Below, in pieces: positions 7,896-15,904 of a stretch of 20,534 bases of DNA. The DNA comes from a virus. Under the pieces are notes generated by a model that searched no databases, had not been told where the DNA came from, and was given only the letters and a program-made list of their open reading frames with translations. Position 1 is the first letter of the stretch. Each line of letters begins with the position of its first letter. The stretch covers positions 1-20,534 of the IMG/VR virus record IMGVR_UViG_3300025122_000209; one strand, written 5' to 3'. The position numbers and the translations under genes were made by a program.

Positions 7896-10115
7896 CTATT
7901 GTATGGCTTCTCTCATACGCATGTCTACGTTTTCATCAACCGATCTGTGTATAACTTTATCATCTATTTTTATAATATTTTCTATGGTGGCCTTGAAGCC
8001 GGCATTAGGCCCTAAGATTTCTTTTATCACCTTCAAGGCGGCTTCGTGTGTGGGTTCAGGCCGTGGCGCTGCGGGGATCCCTGCTTTTATTTGTTGAAAT
8101 GTTGGTGTGGCCCGGGCACTTTCGACGTTGGTGCCCGTCACTGGCGTGGGGCCCACGGCCGTGCCCCCAATAACATCATCTAGCATAATTTCCCCCATCT
8201 TTTTCACAACATCAAGTGGGGCTGTGGCTTGTCTTAGGATTGCTTTTCCAAAATCTCCGGCCTTGGCGTGTGATTCGGCAGCTTTGTAGGCATTCGCAGT
8301 AGCCTCCGCCATTCCTACAACATATTTACGTATGTAAGTTTCGGACGATTCCCCAATCTGAAACATGGTATTATTAACGGCGCGCGCGCCTTTTTCAATG
8401 TGATCAAAGGCGCCGCCCACCAACATCGCACTTTCCTTGGCCGCGGCGAATTGTTTGCCAAACTCTGTGGCATTCTGTGCGACATCACCTGTTGCTTTGA
8501 ACATGTCTCGTGCACTTACTGCATTTTTTTCCATTGCCGCCGTCTTCGCTTCAATAACATCCTGGCCGGCCCCTAACAATTTGTGTGCCTCAGCTATATC
8601 TGTAATGCCTAGCTGCTGCGCAATTGCTTTTTGCTTAAAACGATCCATGTCTCGGAAACTTTCGCCGCTGGCTTCCACGGCTTCTCTTAACATTGCGATT
8701 CTTTCTTCTTCGGTGGCGTTAACCAGATCCATGGTATTTAAGTATGGACCTCCCAACATTGCATTCAGCTGTCCGGCTTTTTCGGCAGCTTGGTCCATGT
8801 TATCAAATTGGCCGGCGACACTCATAAGTGTTGTCATTTCAACCCCGGTCTCTGCAACAGTAACAGACAGTTCTTTAAATATTTCCTTTGCTCTGGGTAA
8901 TGAATAAACTGATAATTGTTTCATAGCTGTAGCGAATTGTGTTGCGACTACATTGGTCATTTGACCTGTGGCTGCGGCCAGATTTACAATTTCTTCACCT
9001 AACTTCTCACTGTGACCAACAACGTCAGAGACTCTGTAAGTTTTACCAAGTATGTCCACCATAGAGCCATAAGTACTTGTCTCAATACCAACAGTTTTAA
9101 ACTTGAAGGCCAACTCCGTGAGGCCGTTGGCTACGTGGGCGCTTCGGCCAGATAGGCGCCCCATTGCAGTACCCATAGTGCGCGAACTAGTCGCCATTGC
9201 CTTCATAGCGTCGCCGATATCTGCTTGTGTGATTCCTAAATGTTGATTTTCTCTTTGCATCTGTATGATACGCTCACTGAGAGATTCCATACCGGGTATA
9301 CTTTTACGAACTGCCATATCCATGCGTGATACCTGGCCCATGGCACGTGCAAGGCCCGTCTGTTGAGTGTTGATTGCTTTGTTAGCCTCATTGGCTACTG
9401 AAATCCAATCCTGGGTTGTCTCAATTAATTTATCCGCGGCGTATGTCGCGCCTTTATATATGAGGGCGCCGGTGGCCCCGGCCATGAGCGCTTTTCCTCC
9501 TTTCCCCTTCGTCCCTGCCTTCACCGTTTGTTCAGCCACCTCTGCCCCTGGCTTTATCATTTGCTTAACTTTGGATACGACTTTTCTTCCACCTTTGCGG
9601 CGGCCGGCCGATGCGAGGAGAATGCCGCTGGCGCCGGCGGCGGTGCCTGAGAGGAGATCTCCCATATCCATTTGGGTTTTAGCTAGTCGTTTGGTCGTTG
9701 TGGCGCGCTCGGCAGTCTTTTTGTTGATTTTAGTCTGTTGATCTGTTTCTTTTATGAGATTGTTTAGTATTTTTGCTTGTTCGGAATTTTGGTCTTGGAG
9801 ACTTTGGCGGATGGCGATGAGCGCATCTCTCTGGCCTTCGGCTGCGATCATCGCTTTTTGGTTTAAATCTGCACCTAGCATCCGCACGTCTAGGGAGGCA
9901 TTCATCGCGTCGTTGGTAGCCGCTGTTGCGTCCTTGCCTTGCGCAAGGGATACAGCTATGCGTTGAGCAATCTCAGCGTTTTCTTTTAGTTGAGTGCCTT
10001 GAGCTAAGAGTGCCGCGAGGCCGGCCTCTAAAGTTTTTTGTAATTCGGCGCCGGACTCGCCCATCGCGTCGAGAGCTTTTTTTAGCGCAGCTGCTTGTTC
10101 TGGTGTTAGTGCCAT
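7896..10115 (-). CDS. Tape measure protein
   Basis: This 739-residue, mostly alpha-helical protein is rich in Ala, Glu, Met and Lys with few aromatic residues. Coiled-coil-like N-terminal helices (1-150) are followed by a Gly/Ala-rich, partly hydrophobic segment (151-235, including GTAAGASGILLASAG and MAGATGALIYKGATYAA). Long helices follow, with typical tape-measure text such as SLSERIIQMQREN, NVVATQFATAMKQLS and DMDRFKQKAIAQQLGI. It directly follows the gp26-type chaperone and its frameshift extension, the canonical position. At roughly 1.5 angstroms per residue of helix the tail would be about 110 nm, slightly longer than T4 (gp29, 590 residues). AGAAGGG before the ATG sets the start. The protein is expected to fill the tube lumen and set tail length. 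Confidence 0.9.
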   Translation of the reverse strand: MALTPEQAAALKKALDAMGESGAELQKTLEAGLAALLAQGTQLKENAEIAQRIAVSLAQGKDATAATNDAMNASLDVRMLGADLNQKAMIAAEGQRDALIAIRQSLQDQNSEQAKILNNLIKETDQQTKINKKTAERATTTKRLAKTQMDMGDLLSGTAAGASGILLASAGRRKGGRKVVSKVKQMIKPGAEVAEQTVKAGTKGKGGKALMAGATGALIYKGATYAADKLIETTQDWISVANEANKAINTQQTGLARAMGQVSRMDMAVRKSIPGMESLSERIIQMQRENQHLGITQADIGDAMKAMATSSRTMGTAMGRLSGRSAHVANGLTELAFKFKTVGIETSTYGSMVDILGKTYRVSDVVGHSEKLGEEIVNLAAATGQMTNVVATQFATAMKQLSVYSLPRAKEIFKELSVTVAETGVEMTTLMSVAGQFDNMDQAAEKAGQLNAMLGGPYLNTMDLVNATEEERIAMLREAVEASGESFRDMDRFKQKAIAQQLGITDIAEAHKLLGAGQDVIEAKTAAMEKNAVSARDMFKATGDVAQNATEFGKQFAAAKESAMLVGGAFDHIEKGARAVNNTMFQIGESSETYIRKYVVGMAEATANAYKAAESHAKAGDFGKAILRQATAPLDVVKKMGEIMLDDVIGGTAVGPTPVTGTNVESARATPTFQQIKAGIPAAPRPEPTHEAALKVIKEILGPNAGFKATIENIIKIDDKVIHRSVDENVDMRMREAIQ

Positions 10116-10172
10116 TTGATACCCTTCTTACAAAAATGTTCTATTATAATTAGTTGAGGGCTGTAATTTTAA

Positions 10173-10361
10173 CTATTTTCTTGAGCGGTGTGCAGAATTA
10201 TAGGCTTCGGCTTCTTCTTCTTTCTGTTTAACGAGCCTTTCGAAAAACCATTTACGCAAACCAATTGGAAGATTATAGGCTTCGATAAGACTCCAATTAC
10301 CATGGTATTTTAGTAAAAAGAATTGCTCATATACTTTTTCTATATACTCAAGCGTTAAACC
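10173..10361 (-). CDS. Frameshift extension of the tail assembly chaperone
   Basis: A 62-codon open frame follows the zero-frame end of the gp26-like gene and ends at TAG (10175-10173). It is too short for routine ORF listing. The peptide includes YEQFFLLKYHGNWS and IEAYNLPIGLRKWFFERL, a style typical of small proteins just before tape-measure genes. There is no ATG or GTG in frame before this conserved part and no RBS; the first TTG lies inside it. It overlaps the end of the upstream gene, so the plausible route is a ribosomal frameshift from that gene, giving a fusion of about 347 residues. By analogy with lambda G/GT, the extension would bind the tape measure or tube. The open frame is seen; the frameshift is inferred. 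Confidence 0.75.
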   Translation of the reverse strand, partial: GLTLEYIEKVYEQFFLLKYHGNWSLIEAYNLPIGLRKWFFERLVKQKEEEAEAYNSAHRSRK

Positions 10362-11217
10362 AAAAAAAGTCTGTAGTGAGGGGGACCTCCAGGACCCCCT
10401 CGTAGGCGCATGACGAACAACTGAAAGAGTGTTTCATATCGAGAGAAGGTATTAATTTTTCATATGTTCCTTTTATGTGGCGCCCATGCAAGGCGGGCAA
10501 TGTGTTGATAAAATCGTTTAAAGGTGCTGGATCCCTTATATCATTAACTGAGACAATCACTAATCTTAAAAAATCAGTGGCTGGGGTCTCTGGAAAGTTT
10601 CTTTTCTTTTTGTGTTCTTGTAACTGCGCAATTTGTTTTTCGTCTTTTCCCGTCAGCAAGCGAACTTCAATTACGTATTGTGTCTTAGGGAGTGGCACAA
10701 GGAAGGTACCTGTATCTGTTTTTTGAATTCCGTGCTCTGCCATAAATTCGTCAGAAGAAGAGTGTACCTCTAGGGAACTTAAATCAAAAGAATAATTTTG
10801 AGTTTCATCACATTCCGGGCATGTGACTGAAGTCTCATATATCGCACCATAGCCATGCGCGCGCGCCGCTACAAGTAGTGCATTTTTATCTCCTAAAAGT
10901 AAGTCATCTATTTTTATTTTTTTATCTACGATGATGCTTTCAAGCATCCTGTCTAGGGCGAGGCCCTTTCTCAACAAAGCCACGGAAGTTAAAATATCTT
11001 CTTCTTTGGTGGTCATATGTTTAATTTCTATAACTTCTTGATTAAAGAGCGGATGCTCAGGGGGGTAGAAGAGTCCTCTGCTCGGAAGTTCAACAAATTC
11101 AGTGGGAGTTATAAATTTTAAACTTCCCCCTTCCAAATTTGGTTGTTTCAGTTCTGTATTTTTTTCGGTTGGGGTGGTAGGTACCCCAAGTCTGTCTTCA
11201 TTGGATCTTGCACTCAT
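10348..11217 (-). CDS. gp26-family (T4_baseplate) tail assembly protein
   Basis: This 289-residue protein matches the T4 gp26-type baseplate/chaperone family by its ordered motifs. ELPSRGLFYPPEHPL is near 43-57, IKHMTTKEEDIL at 65-76 and LLLGDKNALLVAARAHGYG at 106-124. Two CxxC pairs (C133/C136 in CPEC and C267/C270 in CSSC) could bind one zinc ion. The chain ends TTDFFWFNA. It is expressed after the two tube genes and before the tape measure. GAGG upstream of ATG sets the start. The last codons run through seven consecutive T, where a shifted frame continues for 62 codons, so two products in unequal amounts are likely. It probably acts during baseplate and tape-measure assembly and may not stay in the virion. 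Confidence 0.85.
   Translation of the reverse strand: MSARSNEDRLGVPTTPTEKNTELKQPNLEGGSLKFITPTEFVELPSRGLFYPPEHPLFNQEVIEIKHMTTKEEDILTSVALLRKGLALDRMLESIIVDKKIKIDDLLLGDKNALLVAARAHGYGAIYETSVTCPECDETQNYSFDLSSLEVHSSSDEFMAEHGIQKTDTGTFLVPLPKTQYVIEVRLLTGKDEKQIAQLQEHKKKRNFPETPATDFLRLVIVSVNDIRDPAPLNDFINTLPALHGRHIKGTYEKLIPSLDMKHSFSCSSCAYEGVLEVPLTTDFFWFNA
10362..10368 (-). promoter_or_regulatory. Candidate +1/-2 frameshift slippery site (T7 run)
   Basis: On the minus strand the zero frame reads GAC TTT TTT TGG, then TTT AAC GCT TGA. The seven T (10368-10362) lie four codons before the stop. A -1 shift would meet TAA at once, whereas a +1 or -2 shift enters the 62-codon extension. A run of identical bases allows tRNA-Phe to re-pair after slipping by one or two bases. 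A -2 shift is known for the equivalent Mu-type tail genes. I did not identify a convincing stimulatory pseudoknot by eye. Confidence 0.6.
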
Positions 11218-11255
11218 TTTTACCTCGTTATTTTTTTATTTAACTCTTTTAAGTT

Positions 11256-11993
11256 TTAATAGCCGCGAACAAGCCATCTCGAACCTTTGTTCTCCCAATT
11301 GCTAAGGTTACTATTTTGGGCGCTGGCTGCGGCGTCTAACCTTCGTTCTAATTCTCTTTCACTCCAGCCTTGTGTAAATTTGAAGTTTTTATACGCAAAA
11401 GTTAATTCTATCGTGGCCAAAGTTTCCGCGCTGTAGTCGATGTCAGAAAAATTTACTCCTTTCAAAATTGGCTTGTATATGCTCCATTCGCCGTTAGCGC
11501 CTCCTCGACCGTCCAGTTCGAGGATCGTGATAACTTGGGGAGTTCCTTCTGCATAGCCATCAAGGAATCGCTGATAAGTTGCGTTTTCAAATCCATCTCG
11601 ATGGCCCAGAGCAGCCTCTTCAAATGTCCATGTTTTCTGCATCATAGACAGGGCCGCTTGAATATGGCCTGCCGTGTCAGCGCCCTGTGTGCCAAACACG
11701 TTTACGTCCGCCAAAGTAACTGTAAGGTCCTTTGTTGTAAATTTCTGTGTTGGATAATCTATTTTCGCGTAGTCGCCGGAATGTAGTTGGTATTCGCCAA
11801 CTTGAGTCTCTATATCGGTGTATCCAGGGCGGCTAAAGCTTTTAACCATGTAGGGAGGAAACCCATTAAAGTCTGATCCCCCAAACATTAGATCTCCAAA
11901 TAACAATATGGCTTCAAAAGATCTTTTTGGTCTTACACTGGAGTTGCTCCAAAATTGCCACATCCCGGGGGAAAATATTTTACGATCAGCCAT
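11256..11993 (-). CDS. Tail tube protein, second paralogue
   Basis: This 245-residue protein is of the gp19 tube type. It shares a template with the gene just upstream: FWS plus a short run then PKRSF (about 14-26), a KDLTVTLAD strand (88-96), and W-S-I-Y-x5-KGVNFSDIDYSAETLATIELTFAY near 168-197. Tube proteins polymerise into the rigid inner channel of the contractile tail. It has an extra C-terminal tail of about 45 residues, charged at first (SERELERRLDAA) and then Asn/Trp-rich. Only seven bases separate it from the first tube gene, with AGGT as RBS. The two copies have clearly diverged, so they may form different parts of the tube or one may be a minor end protein. Confidence 0.75.
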   Translation of the reverse strand: MADRKIFSPGMWQFWSNSSVRPKRSFEAILLFGDLMFGGSDFNGFPPYMVKSFSRPGYTDIETQVGEYQLHSGDYAKIDYPTQKFTTKDLTVTLADVNVFGTQGADTAGHIQAALSMMQKTWTFEEAALGHRDGFENATYQRFLDGYAEGTPQVITILELDGRGGANGEWSIYKPILKGVNFSDIDYSAETLATIELTFAYKNFKFTQGWSERELERRLDAAASAQNSNLSNWENKGSRWLVRGY

Positions 11994-12000
11994 TATTTAC

Positions 12001-12633
12001 CTATCCAAAAAGATCCGTAGTTTTTTCTATAGAACCCATCTCTTTTTTATACTTTTCAATGGTCTTCGCCTGTGGCAGCCCGCTGGTCATAACAGGTTTA
12101 GGAACTGGGTTTTCTGGCGTGCCATCGCCTTCGTATTGGGCCCAATCATATGTAAAGGTTAACTCAACGTTTAACATCTCTTCGGTGTTGTAATCTAGGG
12201 CACCAAAATTAACCTTTGAAAGCCACGCATTATGTAAAGTCCAGCGCTCAATTTGCTGACCCTTTCCATCTAATTGCGAGATTGCTGGGACTCCTACGGC
12301 AAGGTTTGAGTCTTTCTTTGTCATGGAAATCGATGCATCTGCTTCGGTAGTAGGAATAGCATAACCAGAGGCCTGCAAAATTTTAACTATTTTAGAAGAA
12401 GCGTCTGGATATACGGGGTCGACCAATGTTACTGTAACATCCTCCCACGTTACTCGGCCGGGATATTTAAAAGTGTGAGCAATATACTGGTGATTAACCG
12501 GCGCTACAGAAAAGTTCGGTTTTCCCACCTTTGTAATAACATACGTAGGAATATGATCAAATATCAATACCCAGCGAAAAGATCGCTTTGGATCAATTGT
12601 TGTCGAACTCCAGAAATTGGTCTTCTCGGCCAT
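12001..12633 (-). CDS. Tail tube protein, first paralogue
   Basis: This 210-residue protein of the gp19-like tube type lies directly after the sheath gene, the usual place for the main tube subunit. Shared elements with the next gene are FWSSTTIDPKRSFRWVLIF (7-25), WEDVTVTLVDP (59-69), ERWTLHNAWLSKVNFGALDY (129-148) and LNVELTFTYDW (153-163). The remainder after about 165 is Pro/Glu/Lys-rich. AAGGAG, about ten bases before the ATG, is a strong RBS, in keeping with a high-copy product. Sheath and tube subunits are normally made in equal number, so coupled transcription with the sheath gene makes sense. Which paralogue forms the bulk of the tube cannot be decided from sequence. Confidence 0.8.
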   Translation of the reverse strand: MAEKTNFWSSTTIDPKRSFRWVLIFDHIPTYVITKVGKPNFSVAPVNHQYIAHTFKYPGRVTWEDVTVTLVDPVYPDASSKIVKILQASGYAIPTTEADASISMTKKDSNLAVGVPAISQLDGKGQQIERWTLHNAWLSKVNFGALDYNTEEMLNVELTFTYDWAQYEGDGTPENPVPKPVMTSGLPQAKTIEKYKKEMGSIEKTTDLFG

Positions 12634-12686
12634 TTTTTAATATCTCCTTTTTATCCTCTATTAATAAATAGAGTTAAATTAAATTT
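12634..12686 (-). promoter_or_regulatory. Sheath-tube intergenic leader with AT motif and small hairpin
   Basis: The gap holds an inverted repeat CTCTATT-AATA-AATAGAG (plus strand, 12656-12673) and, within it on the minus strand, CTATTTAT (12671-12664). A strong AAGGAG RBS follows. The same octamer lies in front of the sheath gene and the first neck gene. The stem is AT-rich and has no following T-run, so it is not a classical terminator. It may be an mRNA processing or stability element, or a promoter part. Confidence 0.35.
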
Positions 12687-15600
12687 TTAGTCCTCAAAAG
12701 ATGCGCCTGAGTCCGTAATAATGAAATCAATTGCGATATACTCAATTGCACGTGCTGGCTTTATGTATAGCTTTGCATACAAAATATTTCTATCGATGAG
12801 ATCTGGAGTTGTAGTTGTCTCATCTAAAATTAACTTATACTCTGTAATACCCAAGCCTGCTTTCACATCACTAAGGAAAGGATTAACTTTTGATTTAAAT
12901 CTATTCCACGTTACTTGAACATTTTGATCAAACAAAATTGTTGCAGCAAACCGTGAAACTTGCTTTTTCAAGAAAAGAACAAGTCGTCGAACATTAATTC
13001 TATCAAGGGCTGAAGGAGTTAGCTGTAAAGTTTTTTGACCAAAGATTACAATTCCTTCTGCTGGGAACGAAGCGATTGGATTAATGTTCACCTCGTAAAG
13101 CCTATCTCGATCTTTTGAAGTAAGGCGCTGTTCCACTCCAACAACTGGGATGCCGGCTGCACGATTTGCGCTCAGGCCGCCGCGAGTAAACCCTGCGGGA
13201 GCAAACCAAAGTTGCGATGTTGCTTCTCCATAAGCCATCGCACCCAGAGCAACGACAGAGGGGGGAACCCAGAGCGTAGAACCGTTGATGGTATCGCGAA
13301 TTTGAACCCATGGGTAATAAGCGCACCCATAACTACTATTAACCTGCAAGTCATTTCTTTTGTTAGTAATTACTGCATCTAGGTCGCCTGCACGAGCTGC
13401 TCTTGCGCTGCTGTTTTGGGCTGCTGGAGTGTATCCACCTTTAAGGTCAATAATTGCCAAAGCATCCGCACGACTTTCGCACATCTCAACCAACTTGGTA
13501 TTAAGTTCGTTGTCAGTAATACCAGGCATCGCCACCAAATTATATTCGACAACTTCTGGGTCGCGTAAAGAATCAATAGCCACATTAACAGAATTGAACG
13601 CCGAGTTATTCTCTTGGGTGAGGGTGGTGCTGGTGGTAGTATCTAAAATTCTATTGTTAAATGGATCTTTTTCTGTGATGTCCACTCCGTCGGCGCCGCC
13701 ATGTAGAACTGTTGTAAAACGATTCCAACCTGCGGTTGGGCCGCCTTTGTTGACATCAATGACATTTTCGTAAGAAGCGGTTAACGCACCTCGACTGCCG
13801 TCCGCGGCGGCGACCTCTCCGGAGCCAGTGTGTGCTGTATACGAGAACCCCGACGCGCGGGATCCGGATTCATATACTGCGTCATTGCCATACTTAAGGA
13901 CATAGCCTGACGAGGAAACATTGATATTTCTCACCTCATCGAGAGAAAAGATAAAAGAATCTTCGGTGAGGTTAGTAGTCGATGCATCATGACCATTTAA
14001 GTCCTCGCATTTTGTTCTTAAGTGATCGAAGACGCTCGCATTAAATGTATTCGTAGAACCGAAATTAGTGTCTACGCCGAAATAAGCATCTTTAGGATCC
14101 GATTGTGGACCACGAGAAGCGGTTGCGCGCAGATATAAGCTCGGGTATTTAAACCTAGCGGACACCACATTGCCAGAAAGCGAAGCGCTAATTGTTCCAA
14201 AAAAGCCTCCGTGGCCGGCCGGCGAGTCGCTTCCCGATTCCACAAAAATTTGTGCATCGGCGGTTGGGATACTCATTTTCGCTGTGCCGGCACCGGAAAC
14301 ATTGTAGAGTACGGCGGAGGCGCCAGTCGCGCTGTCGGCGCCCGATACGGCAAAGCCAAGATAACGCGGGGGACCATAAACACCGAAAGGCAAGCACTCT
14401 GCAGTTGTGGCGGCGCGATCTACATCTTCATCCATCACCACGTAAATCCAGTCAGAGCGGTTAAAGTGATCTCCAAAGGCGCGATATCGACGATCTGTGT
14501 CATCCCATTGCTCAGTTTTATTGCCGATCTTTCGAGCAAGGTAATTTGACGATCCCGGATTTAAGTTGCAATTATTATACTGTTCTATAATTTTAGGTGC
14601 AGCATCTGTATCGTCTATGTGCCGTACCACTACACTGAAACTACCGTAAGGATTGTTATTAGGATCGTTAGATGCTTTGATATCTTGGATGGAAATTTTG
14701 ATTTTACGTTGTGTTTCTTCTCCCAACTCGCGTGCCGCGAAGCGGAATAATTTTTGCATGTCCCCGGGGTAATAAGAGCCGGTGGATCCTCCAAAATCTT
14801 GTGAAATGAACCATCCTGTTTTGGCAAATTGGCCACTGGGGCTTTTAGATTTGCCCATACGAAAGTCGGCACCATCGGTACCGCCTAGTGGTGTAGCCAA
14901 TCTTAAAATAACTCCATATGTTTGGCCGGGAAGCGTTCCACTTACACCTAGGGGGCCGCCGGCGCCGTTAGTACCCAGGAAGCTCTTGACGCTTCCTTCA
15001 AAAGATTCACCAAGCCAGAAAGAAGATGAAGCATTGCCAGCTAACTCGGGATTAGTCAACGTTGGGTTTGTATTAAACACTTTTCTGATAAAACGTGGTG
15101 AATCGGAATTAAAATCAAAAGAGCTATCTTGAATAACTGTACCGGCTTGATTTGCAACCACCACTTTAAATGTGGGGCCAGTGTCAACCGCCCGCATAAA
15201 CGAACGGTATCCTTTCCCGAAAATCCCCTTGTCTGTGGGGCCATCCTGGAGGTCTACTGTTTGGCCAGATAATTGAATATTTCCACCCTGTAGATACCAT
15301 ATGGCAGCTAGCGTGCCGGTCAATTGACGAGACCACCGGGAATTGTGGTACGACGACGACAGGATATGGCTGGCGGCGTTGTCGTTGGCGTATGGGTCTT
15401 CACAAATGAAGAGGCCATATGCACCACCATTAGTGGCATTGGAGGTGGTCGATGAGACATTGACTGTCTTCCAACCGGCGTACCCGGACTTTATAGTAGC
15501 CTCAGAGTTGGTTTGACCCAACAGCCGAACTGCCGTAACTGGAGAATTATTTCGAAGCCATGCTTGCGCAGCATATGCTGCATAAGTTGGGGCAGTAAAA

Positions 15601-15827
15601 TTTCCATATCGCCACACGTCGCCGCCTTGGCCTCCTGGGGATGGTTTGCCAAAAATATCAATGAAATCTACAAAAGAATCAACTTGAACTGGCTTGAGGG
15701 CCGGCCCTTGAGAAAATCTACCAATTATTGCGGGCCCTATCTCTGCAGGCTGACTTGGTAACTGTGAATTATCAATTTCCGTAATAAAAATTCCGGGAGA
15801 TATAAACTTAAACTTTCTATATGACAT
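12687..15827 (-). CDS. Tail sheath protein (oversized)
   Basis: This contractile tail sheath has 1046 residues against 659 in T4 gp18. The N-terminus FISPGIFITEID (8-19) is the classical sheath opening (PGVYxxExD). The C-terminal 150 residues are also characteristic: YEVNINPIASFPAEGIVIFG followed by QKTL, INVRRLVLFLKK, LFDQNVQVTWNRFKS, and a closing beta strand with ARAIEYIAIDFIITD. These ends carry the conserved core that contracts around the tube. The long middle (roughly 130-800) is Gly/Ser/Asn-rich with many beta-type stretches and probably forms inserted domains on the outside of the sheath. A clear AAGGAG RBS precedes the ATG. The upstream leader has the CTATTTAT motif. The sheath call is secure; the domain borders are estimates. 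Confidence 0.93.
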   Translation of the reverse strand: MSYRKFKFISPGIFITEIDNSQLPSQPAEIGPAIIGRFSQGPALKPVQVDSFVDFIDIFGKPSPGGQGGDVWRYGNFTAPTYAAYAAQAWLRNNSPVTAVRLLGQTNSEATIKSGYAGWKTVNVSSTTSNATNGGAYGLFICEDPYANDNAASHILSSSYHNSRWSRQLTGTLAAIWYLQGGNIQLSGQTVDLQDGPTDKGIFGKGYRSFMRAVDTGPTFKVVVANQAGTVIQDSSFDFNSDSPRFIRKVFNTNPTLTNPELAGNASSSFWLGESFEGSVKSFLGTNGAGGPLGVSGTLPGQTYGVILRLATPLGGTDGADFRMGKSKSPSGQFAKTGWFISQDFGGSTGSYYPGDMQKLFRFAARELGEETQRKIKISIQDIKASNDPNNNPYGSFSVVVRHIDDTDAAPKIIEQYNNCNLNPGSSNYLARKIGNKTEQWDDTDRRYRAFGDHFNRSDWIYVVMDEDVDRAATTAECLPFGVYGPPRYLGFAVSGADSATGASAVLYNVSGAGTAKMSIPTADAQIFVESGSDSPAGHGGFFGTISASLSGNVVSARFKYPSLYLRATASRGPQSDPKDAYFGVDTNFGSTNTFNASVFDHLRTKCEDLNGHDASTTNLTEDSFIFSLDEVRNINVSSSGYVLKYGNDAVYESGSRASGFSYTAHTGSGEVAAADGSRGALTASYENVIDVNKGGPTAGWNRFTTVLHGGADGVDITEKDPFNNRILDTTTSTTLTQENNSAFNSVNVAIDSLRDPEVVEYNLVAMPGITDNELNTKLVEMCESRADALAIIDLKGGYTPAAQNSSARAARAGDLDAVITNKRNDLQVNSSYGCAYYPWVQIRDTINGSTLWVPPSVVALGAMAYGEATSQLWFAPAGFTRGGLSANRAAGIPVVGVEQRLTSKDRDRLYEVNINPIASFPAEGIVIFGQKTLQLTPSALDRINVRRLVLFLKKQVSRFAATILFDQNVQVTWNRFKSKVNPFLSDVKAGLGITEYKLILDETTTTPDLIDRNILYAKLYIKPARAIEYIAIDFIITDSGASFED

Positions 15828-15904
15828 GACCTAATTCTCCTTTGGCAAATATGTTTTTTCTTTAATAAATAGTAATGGAATAAAGCAAAAACCTTTTTAA
15901 GATT
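15828..15904 (-). promoter_or_regulatory. Leader of the sheath gene with RBS and AT motif
   Basis: This is a 77-base gap. On the minus strand it contains ACTATTTATTAAAG (octamer CTATTTAT at 15872-15865) and, closer to the start, AAAGGAG as a strong RBS for the sheath. The octamer also occurs in the leaders of the first tube and first neck genes. No terminator-like hairpin was seen. A promoter or processing role is possible but unproven. Confidence 0.35.

Noticed and set aside
10348-10371. A -1 frameshift at the T-run
   Set aside because: The -1 frame meets TAA within three codons, so it would not give the extension; only +1 or -2 stays open.
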